From Alkalicoccus luteus (GTDB lineage: Bacteria > Bacillota > Bacilli > Bacillales > Salisediminibacteriaceae), in assembly GCA_052061695.1 (NCBI GenBank), contig JBPZEY010000008.1: 64,000 nt of DNA; one strand, written 5' to 3'. How positions within the stretch are numbered: the stretch's first letter is position 1; the number at the start of each line of letters is the position of its first letter. Both the position numbers and the translations under genes were made by a program. The notes under the pieces are model-generated. The model was not told the DNA's origin and did not search any database. It worked only from the letters and a program-made list of their open reading frames with translations. Shown one piece after another: positions 55,809-63,512 of the stretch.

Positions 55809-56165
55809 ATGGGTTTTGTGCGATTCATAGCAGGTTTAAGCTTACTGTTGTTGCTGGGTGCTTGTTCTTCTGATCAAGGGAACTTGGTCTATCAGGAGCT
55901 GCTGGCGGAAAGTGAAGGGGAGTACGCCGTCTTTGCGATCGGGGAACCGGAGGCAGTTGATTTTGTTGAAGCAGAAGTATATGAAGAAGAGACAGCCATT
56001 CGCGTGTTTCGAGCCAATCGTGATCCAGATCCGGATAACCTTGATTATCCAGGACTCGATTACGAGGAGCTGCCGGCATTCTTCTTGTTCGATCATGAGG
56101 AAGTTATCCTGGAGTCCCATGATCCAGATGATTTTGATGAACAAGTGCAGTCCTATCTGGAATAA
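55809..56165 (+). CDS. Small lipoprotein of unknown function
   Basis: 118 residues. A signal peptide with poly-Leu core and lipobox LGAC (lipidated Cys19) is followed by a very acidic mature domain with DPDPDNLDYPGLDYEELP. No family was recognised. GGAGAGGTG lies ten bases before the ATG. Monocistronic between the rpsI terminator and a convergent terminator. Confidence 0.75.
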   Translation: MGFVRFIAGLSLLLLLGACSSDQGNLVYQELLAESEGEYAVFAIGEPEAVDFVEAEVYEEETAIRVFRANRDPDPDNLDYPGLDYEELPAFFLFDHEEVILESHDPDDFDEQVQSYLE

Positions 56166-56194
56166 AGAACGTTTCTAAAATCCATAAAAATCTA

Positions 56195-56237
56195 CAAAAA
56201 ACACCCCCTTCCTGCTTTCCTGCAGCGAGGGGGTGTT
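56195..56237 (-). terminator. Convergent terminator for the small B12-controlled operon
   Basis: AACACCCCCTT and GAGGGGGTGTT pair around an inner CTGC/GCAG stem. On the minus strand the stem is followed by TTTTTTG, so it ends the minus-strand operon. It may also stop the lipoprotein transcript on the plus strand. Confidence 0.8.
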
Positions 56238-56255
56238 ATCGTCGTATAACATTTT

Positions 56256-56606
56256 TCACTCCGGCAATGTTCTTCGGCTGATCTGCGGGAGCGGCTTGGA
56301 GAAGACGTTGGTCATGTAGAGCAGATAGCCGACGCCGACTGCGGTCCAGATGAGGCCGACCAGGACGGCCGATGGCTCGATCATCATGATGAGCAGCAGC
56401 ATAAACGCGGCCCCGCCAAGCGGTACATAGAGATTAGCGAACTGATAAACAAAGCTGTTGTTGTACGATGTTTTCTCCTTCAAATACAGGTTGATCACGG
56501 AAATATTGACGAATAAAAACGTCGTCAGAGCGCCGTCAACAAACGCCTCGTGAGCGGCACTCAGAATCTCCTGTCTGGTCGTGTTTCGTTGCTTCAGCCC
56601 GGTCAT
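56256..56606 (-). CDS. Small membrane protein of unknown function, B12 riboswitch operon
   Basis: 116 residues. A hydrophilic N-terminus is followed by three hydrophobic segments at about 27-42, 60-78 and 80-98, with a short polar C-terminus. I recognise no family; it does not look like CbtA, CbtB or an ECF S component. It overlaps the preceding gene by four bases (ATGA), so the two are coupled. Being downstream of a cobalamin riboswitch with its own terminator suggests expression when B12 is scarce. Confidence 0.75.
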   Translation of the reverse strand: MTGLKQRNTTRQEILSAAHEAFVDGALTTFLFVNISVINLYLKEKTSYNNSFVYQFANLYVPLGGAAFMLLLIMMIEPSAVLVGLIWTAVGVGYLLYMTNVFSKPLPQISRRTLPE

Positions 56607-56803
56607 GTCGTCTGCCTGCTTCCGGCGATGTGCTGCAGCACGAGTTGATAGGCAGCCTCCAGATGCTGCTTTTCGGACGCATCCAGCTTCTGCTGCAGAT
56701 GCTCGACGTGTTCTCGCAGGGAGGCGGCGTTTTCCAGGTAAAGCGTTTGATACATAAAAAATGACGTCAGCTGCTCCTCATAGTGTTCGGTTCGCTCGTT
56801 CAT
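56603..56803 (-). CDS. Small coiled-coil protein of unknown function, B12 riboswitch operon
   Basis: 66 residues, highly helical and charged (EEQLTSFFMYQTLYLENAAS then HLQQKLDASEKQHLEAAYQ), with no signal peptide or membrane helix. The ATG follows AAGGAGGGCACGT; a GTG- or ATG-started extension of seven codons lacks a better site. First gene after the cobalamin riboswitch terminator. No family recognised. Confidence 0.7.
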   Translation of the reverse strand: MNERTEHYEEQLTSFFMYQTLYLENAASLREHVEHLQQKLDASEKQHLEAAYQLVLQHIAGSRQTT

Positions 56804-56825
56804 ACGTGCCCTCCTTGTCATCACA

Positions 56826-56856
56826 ATAAAAAAACAACTCCCTTGAGGAAGCTGTT
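56826..56856 (-). terminator. Regulated terminator of the cobalamin riboswitch
   Basis: On the minus strand AACAGCTTCC pairs with GGGAGTTGTT around TCAA and runs into a seven-T stretch, ending about 20 bases before the first gene. It is placed to be controlled by the upstream aptamer. Confidence 0.85.
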
Positions 56857-56954
56857 AAGAAGAGCGCACGCTTAACCAAGCGCTGGAGCGGCGCAGCAAG
56901 GCGCACGGGTCCATACGGTATACTCACACTTAACATCTCCTATCCTCGTAGGTA

Positions 56955-57142
56955 CGAATGTCTGCTGAAACAGGCAGGTCTCCTGGCTTACGCTCATCGC
57001 TTCCCGGCTCCTTCCCATTTCCGCTCTCAGCAGAAACAGTGGCAACTCCGGGTCGCTCACGAATACAGTTGCGGGACAGCATCGGACTCTTCACCGATTT
57101 CCCTTTTAAGCAGCAAAGCAGAACGCCTCGCTGCACCTGAAT
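56955..57142 (-). promoter_or_regulatory. Cobalamin riboswitch
   Basis: On the minus strand the conserved core reads AAAAGGGAAATCGGTGAAGA, then GTCCGATGCTGTCCCGCAAC followed by TGTA, at 57109-57064. The B12 box AAGCCAGGAGACCTGCC lies at 56989-56973. These are the diagnostic elements of the adenosylcobalamin aptamer. A terminator follows at 56826-56856, so ligand binding should switch the operon off. Both genes controlled are unknown small proteins, which is unusual for this class. Confidence 0.93.
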
Positions 57143-57226
57143 CACTCACTTATGCAGTTGTTTGCTACATGGAACATTATTACTATAGCACGACTAACAG
57201 CGGCAGTGCTACGATAAGCCGGCGTA

Positions 57227-57409
57227 TCAGCCTTCCGTCTGCTTTTGACGCGGTTTCGTCAAATAGCGCCCAGCAAACGTGAACAGGACGACGAAACTTA
57301 ACACGGCGATGCTGTCGATCAGCGTATACGATCCGCCCGTCCACTGACTCATAGCGGTCAGAAACGGAGCGCCGAAGACAAATAGCAGGACCGTTTTCCA
57401 AAGCATCAT
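57227..57409 (-). CDS. Small two-helix membrane protein
   Basis: 60 residues with two hydrophobic helices at about 4-20 and 28-46 and a basic C-terminus (RYLTKPRQKQTEG). TTGGAGGTGGA precedes two consecutive ATG codons; the second has better spacing. It lies upstream of the cobalamin riboswitch on the same strand, so it is not obviously under its control. No family recognised. Confidence 0.6.
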   Translation of the reverse strand: MMLWKTVLLFVFGAPFLTAMSQWTGGSYTLIDSIAVLSFVVLFTFAGRYLTKPRQKQTEG

Positions 57410-57563
57410 TCCACCTCCAATAAAGGCCGGTTACCTGTAGTGTAACACGTGCAAATTTTCCATATAGAGGGAAACGAAAAGATAAGTCGATGGTCATCTA
57501 GCTGATTTTATGCCATGGAGCTATGCTGAATGTACGAACGCAGTGTGGGAAAGGAGCAGGAAG

Positions 57564-57644
57564 ATGGAACCTGTCATGTTCATCATCATTGCTGCAGTGC
57601 TGGTTGCTGTTCTCATGTACGGCCTCCGAAAGAAGAAGGATTAA
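57564..57644 (+). CDS. 26-residue single-helix membrane peptide
   Basis: A short frame MEPVMFIIIAAVLVAVLMYG ending GLRKKKD is preceded by AAAGGAGCAGGAAG. Hydrophobic helix plus basic tail is typical of bacterial small membrane peptides, positive side in. The overlapping longer frame on this strand has no such features. Followed by a terminator at 57720. Confidence 0.5.
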   Translation: MEPVMFIIIAAVLVAVLMYGLRKKKD

Positions 57645-57719
57645 CGAGGCTCTTCGCGTATAGGAACCAAGGGAAAGAGGACGTCCGCCGTACTTACTTC
57701 AGCTCCATACGCTAAAATA

Positions 57720-57755
57720 AGCCCTCTGCATCTTCTCGCAGAGGGCTCCTTTTTA
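57720..57755. terminator. Bidirectional terminator
   Basis: GCCCTCTGC pairs with GCAGAGGGC. On the plus strand TCCTTTTT follows; on the minus strand TTATTTTAG follows. It serves the small peptide gene and the convergent alcohol dehydrogenase gene. Confidence 0.85.
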
Positions 57756-57759
57756 CCAA

Positions 57760-58800
57760 TTAAAGCGTGCTCGTATCGATCACGAAGCGGTATTTGACGT
57801 CTGATTTCTGTACGCGTTCGTAAGCGTCGTCGATGTCGTCTGCGGAAATGACTTCGATTTCCGGCATGATCTCGTGCTTGGCGCAGAAGTCGAGCATTTC
57901 CTGCGTTTCATGGATGCCGCCGATCAGCGAGCCGGCGAAGGAGCGGCGCTGCGGGATCAGGGAAAAGACGTGTACATCCAGCGGCTCTGCCGGAGCACCG
58001 ACGTTGACGAGCGTTCCGTCTAAGCGGAGCAGGGAGAGGTAGTCGTTGATGTTGATTTTCGCGCTCACGGTGTTGATGATCAGATCAAACTGTCCGGCGA
58101 GTGTATCAAACGTCTCTTCATCCTTCGTTGCATAATAGGCGCTTGCACCAAAGCGGAGCCCGTCGTCCTGCTTGTTCAGCGTCTGAGAGAGCACGGTTAC
58201 GTCCGCTCCCATTGCATTCGCGATTTTGACGGCCATATGCCCGAGTCCGCCGAGTCCGACGACGGCTACTTTTTTGCCTGGTCCGGCCTGCCAGCGGTTC
58301 AGCGGAGAAAAGGTCGTGATGCCCGCACAGAGAAGCGGCGCAGCAGCATCCAGCGGCAGGTTTTCCGGAATGTGGAGGACGAAATCCTCTGTCACGACGA
58401 TGTGCGTCGAGTAGCCGCCCTGCGTCGGCTCTCCGTATTTATCGACGCCGTCATACGTCGGCGTATTGCCTTTTAAGCAGTACTGCTCTTCTCCGGCTTC
58501 GCAGTTCTCGCACGAGCCGCAAGATTCAACCATACAGCCGACGCCGGCGCGGTCGCCCGGCTGGAACTTCGTGACGTCAGAGCCGACCTCTTTGACGATC
58601 CCGGCGATTTCATGACCGGGAACGAGCGGGTAGTGGGCCTCGCCCCAATCGCCGTGTGCCGTATGAATGTCAGAGTGACAGATGCCGGCATAGTGGATCT
58701 CCAGTAATACATCGTGCTTGTCGAGCTCGCGGCGTTGGATGTCCGCCTTGCGAAACGACTGATGCGGTCCGTCCACCGCGCGTGCTTTTGCCATGACCAT
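57760..58800 (-). CDS. Zinc-dependent alcohol dehydrogenase, YahK/AdhA-like
   Basis: 346 residues, medium-chain dehydrogenase/reductase. Catalytic zinc ligands are Cys41 (GICHSDIHTA), His63 (PGHEIAG) and a later Cys; structural zinc uses Cys94, 97, 100 and 108 (CGSCENCEAGEEQYC). The Rossmann motif is VAVVGLGGLGHMAVKIA. The family reduces aldehydes with NADPH or NADH. ATG at 58800 follows AAAGGAGCTG. It lies close to the XRE-cupin regulator on the same strand but with its own 119-base upstream space. Confidence 0.92.
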   Translation of the reverse strand: MVMAKARAVDGPHQSFRKADIQRRELDKHDVLLEIHYAGICHSDIHTAHGDWGEAHYPLVPGHEIAGIVKEVGSDVTKFQPGDRAGVGCMVESCGSCENCEAGEEQYCLKGNTPTYDGVDKYGEPTQGGYSTHIVVTEDFVLHIPENLPLDAAAPLLCAGITTFSPLNRWQAGPGKKVAVVGLGGLGHMAVKIANAMGADVTVLSQTLNKQDDGLRFGASAYYATKDEETFDTLAGQFDLIINTVSAKININDYLSLLRLDGTLVNVGAPAEPLDVHVFSLIPQRRSFAGSLIGGIHETQEMLDFCAKHEIMPEIEVISADDIDDAYERVQKSDVKYRFVIDTSTL

Positions 58801-58919
58801 ACGTAAACAGCTCCTTTATCGTAAACCCGGAGCGCGAACGCTCCTTATCCGCTATCATAATATGGCGGAGGGACACGGCGCCAAGAATCCGGCTCGTTAA
58901 AGAGGCAGCGCACCTTCTC

Positions 58920-59459
58920 TTACAGCACGTCGATCAGCTCGGTATCGGTATAGATCGCAATGTACACAACAGCTTTTTCGTCACCGACGTTTTGCACGAA
59001 GTGGGGGACGCTTGCGTTCCAGCTGAAGGAGTCGCCCTGTTCAACGATGAACGAGTCTTCGCCCTGTTCGGCGAGAAGCTTCCCTTCCAGCACGAAGTGA
59101 GATTCCTCTCCTTCGTGGGAGTGGGGCTCGCCGATCGAGTCGCCGGGCGGGATTTCCACGATCATCGTGCGCAGCCCGCCTTTTGAGGCGAGGTGTTCGA
59201 TGGTTAACCCTCTGTAGACGGAATGACGCCGTTCGCTCTGACGTACGACGCGCATGTGCTCATTTTTCTCCAGCAGCAGGTACGGGAGCGGCACCTTCAA
59301 AAATACTGCAATGGTCTGCAGGGTGGCGATGGAAGGAGAAGTGTTGTTGTTTTCCACGTTGCTGATAAAGCCTTTGGAGAGGCCGGTGCTCTCACTCATT
59401 TGCGCAATCGTAATCCGCTTTCGGTTGCGGATGGCCCGTATTTTCGATCCGATTTCCAC
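58920..59459 (-). CDS. XRE-family regulator with cupin domain
   Basis: 179 residues. An N-terminal helix-turn-helix (ITIAQMSESTGLSKGFISNV, about 16-35) is joined to a C-terminal cupin (about 105-175, with HSHEGEESHFVLEGKL and NASVPHFVQNVG). Proteins of this architecture bind small effectors and regulate nearby catabolic or detoxifying genes. GTG start after GAGGTGAACAGCT. Divergently transcribed from the esterase operon, making that operon the likely target. Confidence 0.9.
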   Translation of the reverse strand: MEIGSKIRAIRNRKRITIAQMSESTGLSKGFISNVENNNTSPSIATLQTIAVFLKVPLPYLLLEKNEHMRVVRQSERRHSVYRGLTIEHLASKGGLRTMIVEIPPGDSIGEPHSHEGEESHFVLEGKLLAEQGEDSFIVEQGDSFSWNASVPHFVQNVGDEKAVVYIAIYTDTELIDVL

Positions 59460-59518
59460 AGCTGTTCACCTCGAATTATTCTAATAAGAAACTTAGTTTT
59501 ATATTAACAAACAATTTC

Positions 59519-59547
59519 TTGACAAACCAGCGGGAAGGGCGTATCTT
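59519..59547 (+). promoter_or_regulatory. Promoter candidate for the esterase operon
   Basis: TTGACA at 59519-59524 and TATCTT at 59542-59547 with a 17-base spacer in the divergent intergenic region. The following AT-rich 100 bases contain short repeats that may be operators, none clear. Confidence 0.55.
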
Positions 59548-59645
59548 AAAAGTAATCAATCACTTACTAAAAGTATGCGATATTTTTTTGAAAGATAGTT
59601 TTCTTATATGAATATTAGTTTCGCAAAAGAAAAAGGAGTGGTGTT

Positions 59646-60293
59646 ATGACATTCACCTACGAGCTGCGAAAACCGGCCGCACCGGCCGAAGCAAATCCGG
59701 TCGTATTTTTGCTGCACGGGATGGGGAGCAATGAACAGGACATGTTAGCACTTGGGGAGGAGCTGAGTGACCGTTTTTACGTGTTCAGCCTGCGGGGGCA
59801 CCTGCCGCATCCGCCGGGATATGCGTATTTTACAATCGAGGAGTTCGGCAAGCCGCACTACGAGGTGTTCGCGGATGCAATGGAGCGGCTGACAGAGTTT
59901 ATAGAAGACAGTTTAAACGAGCATCCGATCGATCCGGAACATGTGTATCTGGCCGGATTCAGCCAGGGGGCAATTGCCTCTCTCTCGCTCGGACTGATGC
60001 ACCAAGAACAGATCCGCGGTGTCGGAGTGCTGAGCTGCTACCTACCAGCATTTATGCGCGAGCAAGCCGCCGCGCATCTCTCCGTCTATATGGCACACGG
60101 TACAGCCGATCCGGTGCTGCCGTATGCATGGGGAGAAGAGGCGCGTCACCGTCTCGAACAGGGCGGCGTTGACGTACAGTTTACAGCGTTTGACGGCGGA
60201 CATGCCGTACCGGCTGATATTAAGCAGGGCTTTCAGCAGTGGATCCGTGCTATGGTTGAAGGAGGGCAACAGGATGCTTTCAAGCATACGTAA
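59646..60293 (+). CDS. Alpha/beta-hydrolase, phospholipase/carboxylesterase type (MhqD-like)
   Basis: 215 residues. The nucleophile motif is GFSQG with Ser106; the likely acid is Asp155 (HGTADPVLPY) and the base His186 (DGGHAVP). HGMGSNEQDM near residue 24 gives the oxyanion region. The family includes B. subtilis MhqD, induced by hydroquinones. AAGGAGTGGTGTT precedes the ATG. It overlaps the next gene by 20 bases. Confidence 0.88.
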   Translation: MTFTYELRKPAAPAEANPVVFLLHGMGSNEQDMLALGEELSDRFYVFSLRGHLPHPPGYAYFTIEEFGKPHYEVFADAMERLTEFIEDSLNEHPIDPEHVYLAGFSQGAIASLSLGLMHQEQIRGVGVLSCYLPAFMREQAAAHLSVYMAHGTADPVLPYAWGEEARHRLEQGGVDVQFTAFDGGHAVPADIKQGFQQWIRAMVEGGQQDAFKHT

Positions 60294-61008
60294 AGACGTT
60301 TACCGTCTCCTCGACAGGAAGATACAGCTGATCGAGCGAGATGGAGAGGCGATGTATCTTGTTGGCCCGGTCCGCATGCCGGTTCATCTCGACGGCAGAA
60401 CGGTTACCTTTCAGTGGTATTCCTGGCTGACTTGCAGCGAGGCCGCTGTAAACTATGAAAAGCTTCTCGAGCAGCTTGCTCAGGCCGACCTGGCAAACCT
60501 GCAGCAGTCGAGTGTACTCGTCTACGGGGATTTTGCTGAAGCAGAAGATGCGGTGACCCGTATGCACTCCATCTGCCACACGGGGGATATTTTCGGCAGT
60601 AAGCGCTGCGACTGCGGCTTTCAGCTGAAGCAGTCGATGCGTACGATTGCCGACCGTGGAGCAGGAGCACTCTTTTACCTCGCAAACCATGAAGGAAGAG
60701 GGATTGGACTGTTCAGCAAGGCGATGGCGTACCTCCTGCAGGAGAACGGCTTTGATACGATCGATGCCAATCATGCGCTCGGCTTTGCTGATGATGCGAG
60801 AAGCTACGAGGAGGCCGTCTTGGTGCTGAAGAGCCTCCGATCCAAGCCGGTAACACTTCTTACAAACAATCCGAACAAGATCGAGGCTCTTACGCGGGCC
60901 GGAATAACCCTGACAGAGCGCCAGTCGATCTGGGGCGGTGTTTCCGAGTTTAACGAAGCCTATTTGCAGACGAAAAGAACTCGCTCCGGGCATCTGGAGC
61001 AGCTGTAA
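60274..61008 (+). CDS. GTP cyclohydrolase II-like protein, stand-alone RibA
   Basis: 244 residues. The RibA core carries zinc cysteines 101, 112 and 114 (in HSICHTGDIFGSKRCDCGF), HEGRGIGL, the catalytic Asp-x-Arg in FADDARSYE and TNNPNK. It has an N-terminal extension of roughly 45 residues over E. coli RibA. The usual Glu of HSEC is Ile and RQEGR is NHEGR, so substrate use may differ. ATG at 60274 follows GAAGGAGGG. It is not fused to RibB and sits between an esterase and a dioxygenase-like gene, away from riboflavin genes. Confidence 0.85.
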   Translation: MLSSIRKDVYRLLDRKIQLIERDGEAMYLVGPVRMPVHLDGRTVTFQWYSWLTCSEAAVNYEKLLEQLAQADLANLQQSSVLVYGDFAEAEDAVTRMHSICHTGDIFGSKRCDCGFQLKQSMRTIADRGAGALFYLANHEGRGIGLFSKAMAYLLQENGFDTIDANHALGFADDARSYEEAVLVLKSLRSKPVTLLTNNPNKIEALTRAGITLTERQSIWGGVSEFNEAYLQTKRTRSGHLEQL

Positions 61009-61033
61009 TCATAAACGAAAGGAACGATAAATC

Positions 61034-61888
61034 ATGAACTTTCACCGTAAACCAGTTACCCACGTGAGCCGTGTCTCTCTGAAAGTAGAAGATTTAGAAA
61101 GGGCGCTTCGTTTTTACACGACCGTAATCGGCTTTCAAGTAACCGACCAGACAGCACGCACAGCGGAACTTACGGCAGGAGGTACCGTACTCCTGACGCT
61201 CGAGCAGCCGGAGGACGTCATGCCGAAGCAGCCGCGCACGACCGGCCTGTTTCACTTTGCGCTGCTCGTGCCGGACCGTGCCGACGTCGGCCGCTTTATC
61301 AAGCACTCGGTCAAGCACGGAAACGTGATTCAGGGGGCTTCGGATCACCGGGTCAGTGAAGCACTGTACCTGTCGGATCCGGACGGGAACGGCATTGAAA
61401 TCTACGCCGACCGCGATCCGTCCAGCTGGCCGTGGACGAATGATCAGGTCGGCATGGTCACCGAACCGCTCGATGTGGAAAGTCTTTTGGAGGCAGCCGG
61501 CGACACCGAGTGGAACGGGCTTCCGGAGGGAACCGTGATGGGACATATCCACCTGCACGTATCCGACATGGAGCGGGATACTGCTTTTTATATAGAGGTT
61601 CTCGGCCTCAGCCTCGTCAGCTCCTACGGCGGCCAGGCAAATTTCCTTTCCGACAGCCGCTATCACCACCACGTAGCCCTGAACGTATGGAACGGCCGCA
61701 ACATTCCCGCACCGGCCGAGAACAGCGTCGGCCTCCGTCACTATACGATCGCCTTTCCGAATGAAGAAGCGCGCCAAAACGTGCTTTCCCGCCTTGAGCA
61801 GACGGAAGCCGCTATTACCCGTGAAAACGACGCTATCGTCACCGCCGACCCGGCAGGCAACCAGATTCAGCTGGTGGTGGAAGGGTAA
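61034..61888 (+). CDS. Extradiol dioxygenase-like VOC protein (CatE/MhqE type)
   Basis: 284 residues with two vicinal-oxygen-chelate modules (about 7-125 and 165-284). Metal-ligand positions fit FHFALLV (His), GHIHLHVSD (His) and NQIQLVVE (Glu). This matches the catechol-2,3-dioxygenase-like branch used in Bacilli against catechols and hydroquinones. ATG after AAAGGAACG. Last gene before a terminator. Confidence 0.87.
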   Translation: MNFHRKPVTHVSRVSLKVEDLERALRFYTTVIGFQVTDQTARTAELTAGGTVLLTLEQPEDVMPKQPRTTGLFHFALLVPDRADVGRFIKHSVKHGNVIQGASDHRVSEALYLSDPDGNGIEIYADRDPSSWPWTNDQVGMVTEPLDVESLLEAAGDTEWNGLPEGTVMGHIHLHVSDMERDTAFYIEVLGLSLVSSYGGQANFLSDSRYHHHVALNVWNGRNIPAPAENSVGLRHYTIAFPNEEARQNVLSRLEQTEAAITRENDAIVTADPAGNQIQLVVEG

Positions 61889-61903
61889 TGTAAATAAATT
61901 CGT

Positions 61904-61938
61904 GCCTCTGTGATCCACTGGATGACAGAGGCTTTTTT
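61904..61938 (+). terminator. Terminator of the esterase operon
   Basis: GCCTCTGT and ACAGAGGC pair around a 13-base loop and are followed by six T residues. The remaining spacer to 62152 has no gene. Confidence 0.92.
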
Positions 61939-62152
61939 CATGGCAGAACGCAAAGTCAGATGAACCACTTCTTGCTCTGTCTTTCTCCCTGTAAATATCG
62001 CCGAAAAACATCTGGATCGTTAGATTATATGACAAAAGCCAGCGTGGTTTCACCCAATTGTTGGTTTTATTGTCTTATTTTTCTGAAAACAGGTTGCGCT
62101 TTTTATTTCGGAAGGCGAAAATTAAGATATTATCCTACAGGGAGGTTTTAAA

Positions 62153-63394
62153 ATGAAGAAGAAGGTACTTGGCATCAGTTTAGCAGCGACGATGGCAGCG
62201 TCCGTTGTGCTGCCAGGGAGTCTTGGCGCAGAGCCGCAGTCGAAACCGAACGGGCCGTGGATCCAGCCTGGTCAACAGGTAATGCTGGAAAGCTTTTTGT
62301 CTCCGGATGAGCTGCATAAAAAGCTGGAGCAGATCAACGAGCGGGACCGCCACGACCGCATGGAGCTGGAGGTAGTCGGCCACTCTGCTACATACGATTA
62401 TCCGATTTATGTGGCGAAGTTTGGGGACGCGGATACCGATAACCCTAAAGTATTTTTGCAGACGCAGATTCACGGTGATGAACAGGCAGGCACAGAAGCT
62501 GCCGTCAGCCTGATCCACAACCTGACGATGAGCAACAACCGCGACGTGCGCACGATTCTTGATAACGTGACCGTCTACATTCTGCCGATGCTGAACCCGG
62601 ATGGATCGGAAACGTTCGAGGTCGAGCAGGGACAGGCGAAGCAGCGTCAGAATATTCAGGAGTGGACGCCGGAAGAGTGGGGACTGGCAGAGGATACGTC
62701 AGCGCCATGGTACTACCGGCCGGACACGGTGAGCGGCGAGCTCGGCTTTGACGTCAACCGCGACTTCCATCCGGATTTGTCATTTGAGCTGTCGCCGGAA
62801 GAAGCAGACCTGCTTCCGGGACTCGGAACGGAGCCGGGCTTCTACGTGACGCCGGAAGCAAGAGCCTCGCGCGACGTATTTGAAGAGCTGGAGCCGGATC
62901 TGTTTATCGACCATCATCACCGTTACAGCAACGTCGTTTCAGAGGACGATGACCGGCTCAACACGCTGCAGCTGATTGCGCAGGTCGTAGATGAGGACAA
63001 CGTCGTTTCCTACGACGGAACAGATTACCAGCTGAGCGAAGAGTCTCTTGAACTTTCCAAGCAGGTAAACTCGCACGTGTACCAACAGCTTCAGCGCGGC
63101 AACTCGCCGTTTGGCGCTATCAGCCGCTTCCCGGAAGTGGATCTTCCAGGTACCGCACTCGGGAGCTACTCGCTGAACGATGCCGCGATCATGCTCTATG
63201 AAACGCGCGGCCAGCAGCATCCTGACGGCCACACCGGCCAGAAAGCGAACGGCATGCTGATTCAGCAGACGTACGTCGGCCTCTATGAGACGCTGCTCGG
63301 ACTGGCGACCGGTGAAATCTATGACATTGACCCGGACTTCTACGACACCGAAATTCCAGAAAACAGCCCGCGGATTGGGCCACCGAATATGTAA
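62153..63394 (+). CDS. Secreted M14-family zinc carboxypeptidase-like protein
   Basis: 413 residues. A signal peptide (KKKVLGISLAATMAASVVLP, cleavage near residue 26) is followed by an M14 peptidase domain. Zinc ligands are probably His107 and Glu110 (QIHGDEQAGTEA) with a later His in FIDHHHRYSN; a candidate catalytic Glu lies in MLYETRGQQ. The ribosome-binding site is AGGGAGG. Exported to the wall or medium, it would trim peptides; substrate unknown. Confidence 0.88.
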   Translation: MKKKVLGISLAATMAASVVLPGSLGAEPQSKPNGPWIQPGQQVMLESFLSPDELHKKLEQINERDRHDRMELEVVGHSATYDYPIYVAKFGDADTDNPKVFLQTQIHGDEQAGTEAAVSLIHNLTMSNNRDVRTILDNVTVYILPMLNPDGSETFEVEQGQAKQRQNIQEWTPEEWGLAEDTSAPWYYRPDTVSGELGFDVNRDFHPDLSFELSPEEADLLPGLGTEPGFYVTPEARASRDVFEELEPDLFIDHHHRYSNVVSEDDDRLNTLQLIAQVVDEDNVVSYDGTDYQLSEESLELSKQVNSHVYQQLQRGNSPFGAISRFPEVDLPGTALGSYSLNDAAIMLYETRGQQHPDGHTGQKANGMLIQQTYVGLYETLLGLATGEIYDIDPDFYDTEIPENSPRIGPPNM

Positions 63395-63448
63395 GAAAAA
63401 AGGAATCTCCCTGATCGGGAAAGATCAGGGGGTGCCGCATACTTAGAA

Positions 63449-63487
63449 AAAGCAGCCCGATCTCAAGGGGGAGAGATCGGGCTGCTT
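63449..63487 (-). terminator. Terminator of the ROK gene
   Basis: AAGCAGCCCGATCTC and GAGATCGGGCTGCTT form a perfect 15-base stem. On the minus strand it is followed by TTTTTCT. It may also stop plus-strand transcripts of the peptidase gene. A weaker stem CCCTGATC/GATCAGGG lies at about 63409-63430. Confidence 0.88.
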
Positions 63488-63512
63488 ATATTCGAATAAG
63501 TGTAGCAGAATG

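Noticed and set aside
56872..57145. Two short minus-strand frames
   Set aside because: They lie inside the cobalamin aptamer, whose RNA signature explains the sequence.
57530..57715. 61-codon frame overlapping the 26-residue peptide
   Set aside because: Its start lacks a ribosome-binding site; the alternative frame has a good site and a clear membrane helix.
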